A DNA stretch of 64,000 nt from Kondoa malvinella (taxonomy: Eukaryota > Basidiomycota > Agaricostilbomycetes > Agaricostilbales > Kondoaceae), in NCBI GenBank assembly GCA_039545315.1, contig BCIM01000010.1, positions 508,441-572,440 on the forward strand. The letters run 5' to 3'. The notes under the pieces were generated by a model. That model was not told the origin of the DNA, ran no database searches, and worked only from the letters and a program-made list of their open reading frames with translations. The position numbers and the translations under genes were made by a program. Shown in pieces: positions 43,799 to 55,727 of this stretch (position 1 is its first letter; each line of letters opens with the position of its first letter).

Positions 43799-46700
43799 TC
43801 ACAAAAGCGTAGGACGATACCCATCCGAGCTTCCATAATATGGCCCAGACACTGGAGTGGATTGAGGTCGCGAGAGAGGATCAGCCATCGCCATCGATCC
43901 CATCGCGGGTTGTATGATTGTAGCTGGATGCATGGAGTTTGACATTGAGGGATAGGGACTGGTTGCCATAGAGGTCGGTGGTTGATACTGATTCGGCGCA
44001 GGTGCATAATTTGATGGGACTGAGGACATGGCAGGTGTTGCAGGTGATGTTGTGCCACTTGAACGGTCATCGAGCTTAATGTACTTGCTAGCCAATGACC
44101 ATCTTTCGCGCATTCGTAACATGGCTTCGAGCATGGTTGTTGCCATCCTGTGCATCATTTGTTCAGATAGGCCCGTCAGCCGGACAAAAAGGTCAGACGA
44201 ACCTCTGCTTTTCAGCACCATCAAGTCGGTCCAGCTCTGACCGCATCGAACGTGTCTGAGGCTTTCCGCTTTCATCCACGAGCATAGGTCGCACAGGTAA
44301 ATCTTCAGTCCTTTCACCCGACAACATATTGATCACATCATTTGATTCCCCATCATTGGCAGGTGTCGAGCTGTGAAACGATCAGTCAGATCATACAATA
44401 AGCCTTCAGAGAGAGTCCGTACACTGATGCCAGAAGATAGCGACGAGGCAGCCCAAACGCATCTGATAGGGACAGTCAGCAAAAGCATCTCATCGCGACA
44501 TGTCACCAGACTTACAGATGATATACGGCGGCAGCACAGTGAACGGCGTGATCCGAGCACCTCGAACAGAAGTGACCATATTATCATAAGCTTCTAGTTC
44601 GCTGCTTAACTATAGCAATGCCTCAGTGCTGTCCGGCAGAAGCAGGACACAAACATACATTGACGATCCGCATAGCTGATTGGAATGTCCGCTGCAAGCT
44701 ATACTGTGCCGCGGCAATGTCTGTCTGGTCGTGTGGCATGACGCGGAAGATGTGAAGTAGCGTGACGACCTGGATTTTCGGGTCAATACTGGTTTGCGCA
44801 CAAGAATCTAATCACATACGCCTTGGACGCTGAATTGCGCAGTCACGAGTCTACAGTGGAGATTAGTGTGTGATCGCGTTCTTGTGATACAACATACGGA
44901 GTGTAGGGAGCCGGCGTCCCGTTCTTTCTATGACTTGAGCGACTTTTCTGAGATTGCAAGACCGCTTGATCCACAGCACATTCGATCCAGCGTAAAGTTT
45001 GATCCATTTCGATGACTTGCGCTTCGGTTATGTTGCGCTCGGTGTTGACGTCTAGAGCCAGCGGTCCTTGCGGTCCTCGTCCTATAGGTCGGTAGATGTG
45101 TCTCTGCAGTGCAGCAATCAGCTACGTAACAGAGACTGAGCTCTTATAGATCAGTATATCGCTAATGCATTATCTACTCTATGCATACCTGAGCTCTTAT
45201 AGATCAGTATATCGCTGATCAGAAAAGAAAGAGCTCAAGTTCCTAAATACATGTTCATGGGGCAAGTACTTCTTTCAACACTACGCTCCCTCTCGCAGTA
45301 GAAAAGACGAACAGTCATGCGACCGAGCAACAACCTGTATATCCACTGACCGTCAGTACCTTTCGTAAAGTGAACGAGCTGTGAAGACTCACGCTAATCG
45401 ACAGACCCAACCAAAAGGCGTTACCAACTCATCCTGAGGATCGTTCATGTCCATAGGCCAAGTAGTCAGGTTGATACTTCCTGGTGCCGTGCGATCACAG
45501 TTTCCACTCTCAAATGACAGCTCATCACACGGTAAGAGCACCCGCAAGTAGGCTTCATCCACAATACTCCTCCAACCGACGGTAGCGCTTTCAAACTTGT
45601 CCAGAATAAAGACAGCCCAGAAGCATCGTCTGTATTCTTCTCTTCTGACCGGATCGGTCGGGTAAGGCTGGATATGCGCTGGTCGAAGGACTTCAGTGTG
45701 TCTTGTACCTGTTGGGCTGCTGGAAGGTGATGGGCTGAGACTGGCAATGATATCTTCGTCTAGACGATTCAAGCCGAGCATAGTTGCTATTCTTGCAGTT
45801 TTGGCCTGTCAATAACCAGTTTATCAGACATGAGATATCAGAAGAACGACGTCACGAACCGCAGTCATGAAAGCTTGTTGATGATCGGCTTCCCCAAATT
45901 CAATAATGGCCAAAAGCACTCCACACTGCACCGTATCCAGCGTCACGCTTCCCAAAGCCGGGCTTCTCGAACTTCCATAACCCATTTTAGAATCCGCAGT
46001 CAAATCATCCTCCATCTTTGCTCTAGCTCTCGAGTAATAATACGTAGAGGTTTGTCTTAGTGAGGTACTGGCTGAATAAGGTGTAGTGATAGCGAGCATG
46101 GCGTAGACTAGCGCTAATGAAGGCCGAGATGAATGGGAGCCGTGTCGGAATTGAGAGCGAAAGCGAGCGGGGTGAATGAAAGGTAGCGATAGGTGAATGG
46201 TCGAGAAATAGATGTCGACTAACTCGGCGATGGCTGACATGGGTGGCAGATCATTGGCTGTTTCTATGGCGTGTAATGTTGTGAGTGGCATGTTCTGCTG
46301 AATGATGAGAAGCACATCACAACCGAAAATGGCAATGTCATACCATATCTGGAAATGGACCGCTGTTGTGCTGTTCCATAGAAGGAGCAGCAAAAGGTGA
46401 TCCTTGAGCTGAATTGCTTGCCATACTAGCCCAAATATCATCTCTGCTGGATCCGCCTGATTGAAAGGAAGTCGACATAGGCGTTTGGCTGTTCATCTGA
46501 GGCAACATGAAATTCTGATCGCTCAAGCCGGGTAGCATTCCAGGAGATGGTTGTGCGAGACTGGTGGGCAATGACGAGCGTCGATCTATTAGCGGATCTG
46601 TAGGGAACGAAGGGACAGGGTAGTTGGCAGGCATGCCGAATTGATTGTTTGATACATCTTGGTCAAAGTTTGGCAGAGGTGCGTTTTGGTAGCTGTTGAG

Positions 46701-47319
46701 ATTTCCTTCTAATTCGCCTGTCTCAGAGAATCAGTATAGTACCGAGGAACACGAGAAGCAGAACCAACGTATTCGTTGCTCTAAAGTGTTGCAATATTGC
46801 TGGAGACGTTCGGCGCCGACTGAAAGCAGGCAACTTTTGCATCAGCACAAAGCTGATGGAGGAGCCCACCACCTACGCTTCTCTTGATAGGTACACTCAT
46901 GCCCTAGTCCTGTAAGATTCGTCAGCTAGATTGCTGACCTAATCAAAGTTTGGCTTACTCGTACAAGTTGCGCATTTCGGCCTCGCAGCGTCACATCTCT
47001 AATTGTCGCCTCAGCTCACATCACACAACAGCATGGATAAGCGCACCAATTTCCTCTTTCTGCACAACAGACAGGCAGACCCTCTCGGTAACGGCGGTTT
47101 CCCTCCTTTCACATTCGGTTTCTTTTCCTCGGGAGAAGGAGCTTCTTGTGCAATAGGTTGAGCAGAAGGAGGCGGAGGAGGTTCATAGTGACTTGTGGAA
47201 GCTTGAGGGATGGAAGCGAAATAATTGGCTGAATCATCCACTTGTGTTGTTCGTGGACGCTTGTTGCTCGGTGGTGCAATGAGAGAATCATCAATCAGGT
47301 TATCGTAGCTTGGGTCCAT
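43799..47319 (-). CDS. Zn2Cys6 fungal transcription factor
   Basis: The start is 'MDPSYDNLIDDSLIAPP' at 47319. The Zn2Cys6 cluster is split by introns: 'ACLLCRKRKL' (47035-47065), then 'RCDAARPKCATCT' (46950-46985), then 'GHECTYQEKRR'. All six cysteines have the standard spacing (C-x2-C-x6-C, then C-x2-C-x6-C). A Ser/Pro-rich linker (46340-46640) leads to the fungal-specific regulatory domain ('IYFSTIHLSLPFIHPARFR', 'ALVYAMLAITTPYS', 'RREEYRRCFWAVFILDKFES'). The C-terminus is Pro/Met/Ser-rich and ends '...SSDGYRPTLL'. One unusually long intron of about 250 nt (about 45115-45365) contains a 28-bp direct repeat; the others are about 50 nt. The regulated pathway is unknown. Confidence 0.85.
45136..45216. 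repeat. 28-bp direct repeat within an intron of the Zn2Cys6 gene
   Basis: Identical 28-bp copies at 45136-45163 and 45189-45216, separated by 25 bp (unit begins CTGAGCTCTTATAGATCAGT). The second copy also forms a short palindrome, GATCAG...CTGATC, with the bases that follow it. Confidence 0.85.
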
Positions 47320-48207
47320 TTTGAAGAAGCTAGGCTAGGCTAGAGGCCCTACGGTCTGCTGACCGTCGCGAATGAATGAAGAGCACAAACACCAGACGGT
47401 GAAAAGTCCGAGGCAGTCGTTCCAAGCTGCAGTAGTTCCAGGACGACCAAGGCAAGGTCTTCTCTTGTGGCTTGCTGCGAAAGACTTTCCAGGTTGCAGC
47501 ACACACGTTGTTCAATGCGTTTCAACTCGCGGATTCCGGCAGGACGTCGTCGTCAGCCCCAAAGCCAAAGTACAGGGTACAGGCCAGGATTAGCTGATCG
47601 AACCAAGATAGAGCGGTACTTCCGGCAGGCAGGGAGCGCAAAGACTGTGGGCCGCAAAAAAACAGCTAAAGCAGAGTCAATCTTTACCAGAACAGCGGAA
47701 ATTCGGTCGACTAAGAACGAACTTTGATGGGAATTTTGTGTGCTTGGTGTCCTCTCCAAAGGCGGATGTGCCTATTTCTGACTGAGCTGCATGAAATATC
47801 AGCCCTTCCACTTGTCTCTCGTCACGATAAAGTACGGCGTTGAGCCCGATCTGGCGCTTTCACTTACCCTCAGGTTGAATCTGCTGGCAATTGAGCACCA
47901 GAATTTGGGACAGGCGGTATTTGTGCGGTAGAGCAGAAGTCCGTCTTTTTACAAGAGATTAAGGTACCTGCGCAGACCGCGAATTGATCAAAGCCGGGGC
48001 CTTTGCGCATGCTTTGAGCGAATTGGAGAGACGAGACCCTTGACCAACAACCATACACCTGTGTGCTCTGACGGGTGTATACTTCTCGCTGTCCAATATA
48101 CCAGAGAAGGCGGCCCTGAAATATTTCAAAGCCTTGCTTTCAACTTCCGTCTGAAGGGCCCACCCTCTTGCAGCGAACCGACCTGCCCAAGCACCTGATA
48201 ACCCATC
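47320..48207 (+). promoter_or_regulatory. Divergent intergenic region between Zn2Cys6 and G-gamma genes
   Basis: About 890 bp between divergent start codons, expected to carry both promoters. Frames on either strand lack domains. Confidence 0.4.
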
Positions 48208-48651
48208 ATGTCTTCGTATGCTGTCACACATAGTATACACAGAACTACAGCTAATGCCAATTACGGGCGTAGACGACCACCAAAATCCAGCATGGCAGAA
48301 CTCAAGCTTCGACGCCTCACAGAGCACAACGCTCGTCTAAGGGAAGATCTAGACCGTACTAGAGTTAAAGTATCTGAAGCTGCTGCTGGGTCAGTCCTCA
48401 TCGCGATAGGCAGAGAAAGAGGAGAGACTAATGTGCTTTGTTCGCTTTCGAACAGGTTGATTCGATATTGTCGAACGACTAAAGATCATCTTGTCCGCTT
48501 CCTTCTTCTCCGTCTAAACTAGGCGAGTACTGATTAGCGTATGCAGGTGCCATCCGTTTGGGGTCCAGTAGACAAAAAGGACGATCCATACAGTGGAAGC
48601 GGAGCAGCGGCAGGCGGGTCGAGCGATTCTGGATGTTGCAGTATTGCATAG
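48208..48651 (+). CDS. Heterotrimeric G-protein gamma subunit
   Basis: Three exons (48208-48389, 48456-48492, 48547-48651; 324 nt, 107 residues) join in frame via GTCAGT and GTCCGC donors. The GGL-type helix is '[20 protein letters not shown]' with '[12 protein letters not shown]'. Then comes '[20 protein letters not shown]', a hallmark of fungal gamma subunits (Ste18/Gng1). The protein ends in 'SGCCSIA', a CAAX box (CSIA) for farnesylation preceded by a cysteine suited to palmitoylation. The likely start is either 48208 or the internal ATG at 48292, which gives a 79-residue protein closer to the usual size. It would pair with a G-beta subunit at the plasma membrane in pheromone or nutrient signalling. 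Confidence 0.9.
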
Positions 48652-48838
48652 GAAACAAGGATAGGATAGGAGAGATTCGAACAGATAGGCGGAGAGAGAT
48701 AGACAGGTCAAGAGGAGGCGAGAGGACTTTGGCAGGATACCACTTCGTTTTCGAGCAGCAGTGCTATACCCTTGGCCGTACAGACGGGATATACAGATAT
48801 GGAATGCAATGATTGCAAGCAGCGTGTGAGCCTGACAC

Positions 48839-50693
48839 TTAACTAGAAACACATCCTTTTCTCTCTGTTTCTCGCTTGTCCTCGTCTGTTTCGCCCGCTG
48901 CATTTGCTTCTGTACAAGCCTTTTGATCGTCCTTTATGAACATGCGTCAGCTTCATCCTCGCCTCAGCTCTGTGCATCAAACTTGAGAAACAATGAATCC
49001 TGCCGTGATCAGACAAGCGGCGCCTCACCTTGACGTCCTTATTTACAGACGAATAGCCGGCTTCTGTTGAACCAGCTTGAGCAATCACAAAGTAGTTCTA
49101 CCGCAGGTAATCAGCTTGCGCATCGACGAAAGGGGTAAAAGGTCACTCACTACCGCTATTGAACCAGCTGCTAGTGCTATAGCACACCCATTGAAAATCA
49201 TCAACTGCCTCGTCTCGACGCCGAGCAATAATGAAACAGTAACGAGGATGTTGAGCGGTAATCGGAAAAGACTCGAGAACTGGTCCACATCTCATCAGCT
49301 TAAGCCTGACAAACGTTAGTTGAACTCACATGCGCTCTCACTTCATCCGGTATCAGCTCGCTCTTCAGCCAACCAAGTACAGGGAAGTACATCCCAACCG
49401 TCCCTTCGAATGCGCAGAAAGCCCAGAAGCGGTATTCCATCTTATCCGTTGTCCCCGTTAACCCTAGTGCTATACTCGCAACCAGGAACGTCACGCTGGC
49501 CAATTTCGCATGCAGTACCAATGCGCCATCTTTACTTATTGATGCTGTTGCTGCAGTAGGAGAAAGGGACAGGTCGGAAGTGCTGTGTTTGACAATGTAG
49601 GAGTAGAGTAAAGAGCCGAGCATCATACAGCACATGAAGCAGCTGAAGATTAGGCCGAGGGGTAAGAAAGAGCCGTCAAAAGTTCCGGAAACGAGCTCCA
49701 TCTGAGGCACCCAGAGGAAAACAAAGAGATACATCGAAGTTTCGAAAGTTGTTTGTAGGAAGGCGAGCGTGAGTAGGACTCGGTCTATCACGAACATCAA
49801 TGGAGTTCAATTGTTGAGAGAGAGTTGCACGCACTGCCAGAGATGGCCGACCACGCACTCATAAAGCCAGCTTGAACACTCTCATGCGATCCGCCTTGCT
49901 GGCCGTAGTTCTCTGTCCATACTGATTGGATGGCCAATGCTGCCAGGCCAAGAACGCCTGCCGCAACGAGGAAAGGTGTTTTCGCTGTACCGGTTTGTTC
50001 GACTGCCCAATTGGATGTTACGCCTGATATCACCGCTACGAAGCCGTTGACTAGAGTCGCAGAGCCAAAGATGGACGATAGAGTTCCAGGTGAAAGTTGC
50101 GATGAATGAGACGCGCTGACCAGCCTATCATCAACGGGTCAGACACTCGTTCAGATAGATGTAGATGGGGAATCTGACCATGTCTCGGGCACGGAGAACA
50201 GTATACTGGTGGAAACGCCGCCTGCCATTCGCGCCAGGACGCAGACTGGTACCGAATTGATGCAGATCATCAGACAGCTTGAAGCGTATAACGCGCAGAA
50301 TGCCAGACAGAGCGTCCTTCTTCCACTATAGCGATATTCAGCCTTCATAGAATAAGAGCTTGTCTTCTGAACTTACTACATGTCTGCCCATCTCCCAACC
50401 ACAGGACTCGCTACTGCCGCGCTGAGGAAGCCAACGACAAAGAGGGCAGCAATACCAGACGGCGTATAGCCATGGTTGACGCTGAGCAGTCGATACATGT
50501 ACGGCCCTTGCAACCAATCGCTTGTCATGATGAGCGCATAGACTGGCAAGTAGGTTCGCGCCAATGCTGCTCCAGCTGATTTCGAGCCTTCCCCTCTATC
50601 GCTATACCTTGACCAAGCTATCAGACAGACTGTAGCAGCGGCCAAGACATAGAATTGAGCTTGAAAGAAATCATCTGCCGTTAATGCTGTCAT
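48839..50693 (-). CDS. MFS transporter of the MFSD5 / molybdate-anion transporter type
   Basis: The start is 'MTALTADDFFQAQFYVLAA' at 50693. The diagnostic segment 'LIMTSDWLQGPYMYRLLSVN' is followed by 'IAALFVVGFLSAAVASPVVG', as in MFSD5/MOT2 proteins. Later helices include 'LAFCALYASSCLMICINSVP', 'RVLLTLAFLQTTFETSMYLF' (49700-49780), 'FSSLFRLPLNILVTVSLLLG' and 'LMIFNGCAIALAAGSIAV'. The C-terminal exons give 'NYFVIAQAGSTEAGYSSVN' and a charged cytosolic tail, stopping at 48839. About a dozen TM helices are spread over about nine exons. Family members move molybdate in algae and other eukaryotes; the substrate here is inferred from similarity only. Confidence 0.82.
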
Positions 50694-50956
50694 AGTGTTC
50701 TCTTGCAGACTTTTGGCTGTTTCCAGCGCTGTTGCGGCGATATCTTGCTGACTTGGCTGTTGTTCACGCGGCCTTGGTGCCCTTCTTGACTCTGATCAAA
50801 AGACTTGAATGGCGGATCCAATCACCCGGGCAAACGGGGCATTTCAAGCTTGGCACGCGCGCTATATCTTTCCTCTTCGGCAAGCACGCAACTCGTACTA
50901 CCACTCACTGAGCAGCTTCAACAGCTCGTTATCGCTTCTAGCCGTCTCAGCTCAGA

Positions 50957-52319
50957 ATGTCGTCTGTCATGCGCTTGCACCCGATCCATAGCTTGATCTC
51001 TTGCGGTCTGCTATTGACTGTCCTGCTACTCCTAGCAAGACAGCATTCTCCATACGCAGCACCATCTTTCCCTTCCCCAGCCTTTACAAGTGGTCGTGGC
51101 TCTTCAGATTTAACATTATCGCAACGACTCGAACAATCAGAGGCCCTCTTTCAGAGATCAAAAGAAAGAAGGAAAGAACTTCAAGTCAAATACGGAACTG
51201 ATCCACCTGCTTATCCACCAAACTCTCCACCTTATCCGCCATACACATGTAAGCTTCGTTGACCTTCCCGCTCTTTGTTGCATAACCTAATCGATTGATT
51301 AAATCTGCACAGGGTGGGATTTTGTTTACCCTGCATTCAATTGTCCACATGAAAGAGAGCGAGTAGTGAGTCCTCTTGCCGCTGCCTAATACCAAGCGGA
51401 TCTGATCTTGGGAATTTCACCGCAAATCAGGGTGCTATGGGAGGTCAGCTTGGCGTACTTCTCACAGCTTGGAAGCATTCATTGACTACGTGCAATCTAG
51501 ATGGTGGGAAATGGGTGTGCGGAATGAGCAGGATAGCAAAGAAACCGGATTGCGTGGTTTATAGCTTTGGCATCAACGGAGAATCCTCCTTTGAGGCAGA
51601 AGTACTAGATAGGACGGAATGTCAGCTCTGGGGCTACGATTTCTCCGTGTCAGATGTGAGTGAAATTCAGTCTGATAGCTTCAATGCTCAGGTTGGACTG
51701 TCTAGTTTGGACCAGAAGTCGCTGGTCGACCAGAGCTCGCAGCGAGATCTCACTTCCACGCCTACGGTTTAGCAGGCAAAGATGCTCATGGACCGACCGA
51801 CAAGCCGCCAATGTACACGCTCGCTAGTCTCATGGCAATGAATGGCCATAACTTCATCGACATTCTCAAGATCGAGTATGTGCCTCCACTGAAAGTACCC
51901 ACCAATGCTGACTATAGCACAGCATCGAGTTCTACGAATTTGAAACCATGAAAGATCTGCTATTACAATACGAAGGTCGACCACTTCCTTTCGGTCAATT
52001 ACAAATCGAGATTCACGCCTGGCATTCGCACTTCAAGCAAACAAGCAGCCTCATGACTTGGTGGGAGAACCTCGAGAAAGCGGGTCTTAGACCTTTCAGC
52101 AATGAACCAAATTTAGTATAGTGCGTTTCTGCTTTTCGGGAGTGCGCGTGTGGGCTAATTCGGTGGTGGCCGCGCGATAGCTTTAATTACGCACCTGGAG
52201 CGCCGCCTGAGATGCAAGAAGTGAGTCGTGGAGTGCTAGAGCTGGATATGACAAGCTGATTGTGGTGGCAGTACTCTTTCATTAACGTCTTGGGCAATCA
52301 TGCGCTGATATCGGATTGA
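50957..52319 (+). CDS. Membrane-anchored methyltransferase-like protein (Methyltransf_24 type)
   Basis: The start is 'MSSVMRLHPIHSLISCG' at 50957, followed by a signal anchor, 'LISCGLLLTVLLLLARQ'. After a Pro-rich linker and an intron comes the conserved block 'WDFVYPAFNCPHERERV', then 'DGGKWVCGMSRIAKKPDCVV', 'YSFGINGESSFEAEVLDRTE', 'LWGYDFSVSD' and 'TLASLMAMNGHNFIDILKID', with 'QLQIEIHAWHS' and 'WENLEKAGLRPFSNEPNL'. It ends 'INVLGNHALISD'. This matches a family annotated as methyltransferase-like and common in basidiomycetes and animals. The SAM-binding glycines are weak and activity is unproven. Introns interrupt near 51250, 51365, 51655, 51880, 52120 and 52220. Confidence 0.8.
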
Positions 52320-52473
52320 GAGAGTCGATGAATCGTTGAGGAACATATGGACAGCATATTGATTATAGAAAGGATAAGAATTGGAAAGGGACAGTAGGAT
52401 CAGTTAAGATATTGGGCAAGGATGTCAAGATTGGACAAAGCGATGTAAAACAGCATGTCTTGCAATACAGCTC

Positions 52474-52525
52474 AGCTTGTTCACATCATCGCTGTATGAA
52501 GCTTGTTCACATCATCGCTGTATGA
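52474..52525. repeat. Perfect 2 x 26 bp tandem duplication overlapping the oligoribonuclease stop codon
   Basis: Units 52474-52499 and 52500-52525 are identical (AGCTTGTTCACATCATCGCT...). The proximal unit encodes the last codons and the stop (52512-52514) of the minus-strand gene; the distal unit repeats them in the 3' UTR. Confidence 0.9.
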
Positions 52526-53475
52526 ACACGTTGGCTTTGTAGTAGACAAGTTCGCGGATAGAGTGCTGTATGTCGTCCAATGCTCTGCATATCTGTCAGT
52601 GTGAAGACATCAGTGTACGGCAGAGCTGACCGATGAGGCTTCTCGGCGTCTGTTACATCGCCATCTTTCGGGCGATACTGCAAGTCTGGATGGAATCGCT
52701 TGACAGCCTCTGTCCATCATAACCGTAGTAAGCATATCAACATGCTGGCAAGAATCACGACAGACCTTTGATAGACGAGACATCCAGGATGCGGTAGTGC
52801 AGGTGATCATGTAGCTTTGGCATGTCTTTTGCCTGCAATCACCCTATTAGACTGGTCAAATCCACCAGGCGATGTCCGAAACTGACCAGAAAAGTCTTGT
52901 CGACGTGTACAGAGCTACCAGCCAGCAGTGCAAGTTTGTCCGGCATCCGCTCAAGCACCCAAGCCAGCAGATCCGCCTCAACTTCCTCCATTGACATTGT
53001 TGCTTCTCGACATGCTTGCGTTAGGCCTGTCTTGCCATGTTGTTTGATGCACCACGGATTCCTGCACAATACCAACGTCAGCATCTATGTGCAGCAATCA
53101 CGTAGCGGTCTGACATATTCTGCAGTACGTCTTCAGATGTCTTGACACTTTCTGGCGAAACATTAGCATGACCCATTACAGTCTGGGTAGCTACTCACAT
53201 GTACGCTTTCCCCTCGTCCACAGGTGTAAGATCCTTCTCTGTGACAATCGCAGCGACTTCGAGTATTCGGTCTTGCTTTAGATCCAAGCCCGTCATCTGC
53301 CTCTTCAAGATCAGCGACAGAGACTTCTTCTAGCAGCAGAGCGCACCTCTAGATCTATCCACAGCAGTCTGCCATTGTTCGGCAGCTTGTCAGACATTCT
53401 GAGAGAGCCTTTCGTCTTGGATATATTGAACAGCGGTTTCAAGATGGGTTGCCTGAGGACGACTGGAGGCTGCAT
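52512..53475 (-). CDS. REX2: Oligoribonuclease (DEDDh 3'-5' exoribonuclease, REX2/Orn type) with possible mitochondrial presequence
   Basis: Degrades short RNA oligonucleotides. Motifs: '[20 protein letters not shown]' (Exo I DxE, split by an intron), '[20 protein letters not shown]' (active-site region with the Orn-type NPW), '[11 protein letters not shown]' (Exo II Asp) and '[13 protein letters not shown]' (Exo III), where the catalytic His precedes Tyr-Arg. The C-terminus '[19 protein letters not shown]' is typical. The ATG at 53397 gives a cytosolic-size enzyme. An in-frame ATG at 53475 adds 26 residues rich in Leu, Lys, Arg and Ser with no acidic residue ('[16 protein letters not shown]', then '[10 protein letters not shown]'), a good mitochondrial presequence as in yeast Rex2 and human REXO2. 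Introns are about 50 nt. Confidence 0.9.
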
Positions 53476-53595
53476 CAGCTTGGCCTAATTGGTACGACAC
53501 AAGCTTACTACACGCCCTGAGCATGCACTATGAGCTGTATATGGCAATCTGGCTGTTATAGGGCAAAGACCATGTTACATTAATGTTTACAAGCC

Positions 53596-55113
53596 CTACC
53601 CCAAACACAGTAGGAGCACGACAAGTCCCATACTAGCCAGCTGCGATGCGACTCGATCTCCCGATCCTGCAGCAGGCACGTCAATTGTGCTATAGAAATC
53701 AGAGTCAGTTGATGCGGCAGATGCTGTGAGAAGCCTACTTGTACACCGTCAAGACATTCCGCCCTATATTCGCCTCTTCCGCTTGTCCATCTGCGGGAGT
53801 AGGTTTCGGCGGAATACTGCTTGTGATGGCAGATGTGACAATTGACGACGAGGTCTCTGTCGGGGCTTATGAGTGACGGTTCAACGCTTTGATGTCTCAC
53901 TCACGCAGTACAGCGCTAGGTCCAGCATTACCGGAGTCTGTACGCGCGTCATCAGCCAATGCTGCGCCAGGCTAGGTTTGTCACATCAGCATGGATAGCA
54001 CGAACCAAAAAGCAGACCTACAGGTTGAGGCAAGTCAACTGTTGTGGGATCAGGCTGTTGATCCTGCTGAGTAGTGGGCGCTTCGTTTGGTTCCTTGACA
54101 GGTTCTCTTTGGTCCGGCTGACTCTCCAGGGGTTCAGCTGTCTCGGCTGTCGCACCAACTGTGAAGCTGCATTCAGCCTTGTGCGAATGCGATAAAGGCA
54201 AGCGCTCACTTTGACAGCCTTCTATCTTTACTTCCGAGTACGACACAACTCGCTTCGTATTGTCCGGTGTCATCCAATATCCTCCCACAGCAGCATTTAG
54301 GCCTCCCTCTTTCGAGCTCGGTACTAAAACCTCTTTCGGCGTATACTCGACCATCTTGATCATTGATTCCCCGATTTTGGCTCGCTGTAGTATGAAGCTG
54401 ACGTCCGTGACAATCACTTGGAAAGAATAGCCTGTGCTTCATGATCAGACAATGGTAATCGAGACAGTACCGACCTACCTGATTCGCCGCATACGCTGTC
54501 CTTTACGACACTATCGTCGACGTGATAGAAGGTATCAAGAGCATTGCCCTGTGGAGCTGTTAGGCAAGCCAAAAGCTAGAAAGCTAGAGCACATACGTCG
54601 TTTGATAGCCCATCTTCGAATTTGCCATTCAAGCCCTGATGCCAGTCCGGACCATCTGTTGCGTATACCGTAATGGTCTGTCACGCTGGTCAGAAACGCG
54701 ACAGATTGCTCCTGAGAATGACTCACGAAGCGATCCTGGGCATATGCTAGCTGAAACAACCAGTTATAGTCCTTCCCTGTGAATCCTATCATAGCTGCAA
54801 CAGTACCTTGCCCTTCCCCCTCGCATTGAAGCTTGAAGTTAGTCGTCAGCTTGAGAGTAGGATCAGCCACCGGATGGAAGGCCAGCTCGTTCTTGCGGAT
54901 GGCAGTGTTTGCTTCAACGACCTTCTTGATATCGATTTGAGCATTCGACGCTGGCATATCGAAAGACATATCCGCGGCGTTGAAAGCATCAGAGGATCCT
55001 ATCCACCCATTCGTATCTTTGTTGTAAGTCGTTGTTCTCAGGGCCGAACCATCAGGACAAGCGGCCCAGCCGTACTCAGCAAGCAAAAGAGCGGAAAGGA
55101 AAAGAGATATCAT
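53596..55113 (-). CDS. Secreted GPI-anchored surface protein, unrecognised family
   Basis: A signal peptide ('MISLFLSALLLAEYGWAAC', start at 55113) and a C-terminal GPI-type tail ('VASQLASMGLVVLLLCLG' before the stop at 53596) frame the protein. The globular domain carries 'NTAIRKNELAFHPVADPTLK', 'NFKLQCEGEGQGTVAAMIGF' and 'KDYNWLFQLAYAQDRF', followed after introns by 'FQVIVTDVSFILQRAKIGES' and 'MIKMVEYTPKEVLVPS'. A Thr/Pro/Gln/Ser-rich stalk lies near 53750-54150. The beta-rich look of the central domain suggests a wall or adhesive role, but I do not recognise it. Several introns are needed, and joins near 54420-54720 are approximate. It lies in tandem with and just upstream of the oligoribonuclease gene. 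Confidence 0.68.
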
Positions 55114-55727
55114 ATTGGCAGCGAGTGGCTGGCAGTCATGAGCAAGACCGATTTGGTCAGGTGAACAAGACGGACAAAGGGAGCATGGCAGAAGAACGGC
55201 CTCTGCCGTTGTCACTTTGCAGCAAGATCCCAAGGACAGAAGAGATGCGAAAGAACACTGATACAATAGATACATTGGATTCGCTGGAAGCAAATGGGCT
55301 TCCATAGCTGGCCAACACAAGATTGCAGAAGAACGACGGGCAGACGGCTCGACAGATTTGGCATATACGGCCAGAGGTGGCAGCAGCAAAGCGAGAAGCG
55401 CGTCTTGCAACGCATCGAAGTGTATCGTTCGCTGAAAAGGACCTCGCATTACCTCGTCACGCGTGACACGCTGACAGATTGCTGCATGCAGATAAGCATA
55501 AGAGAAGAGCAGGCTTCTGTACTGTCTAGTAGAGCTTATTAGAGATAGGCTCGCAGCCTACCACGGTTGGAGTCCAACGAGCGTGAATCAAAACAAAGGT
55601 CGCCAAACAGTGAACATCTGCGCGTTTGCGGGCTGGCCTGAAAATTCAAGCCAATGCTCTACAAGTATTTGCCGTAGTCCTTTAGCAAAAAGCGTCTCTG
55701 TCGCAAAATTCATTGCATCATCAAAAT
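55114..55727 (+). promoter_or_regulatory. Divergent intergenic region between GPI protein and BRCT gene
   Basis: About 610 bp between divergent start codons. Frames here are chance reads of the antisense strand and lack domains. Confidence 0.4.
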
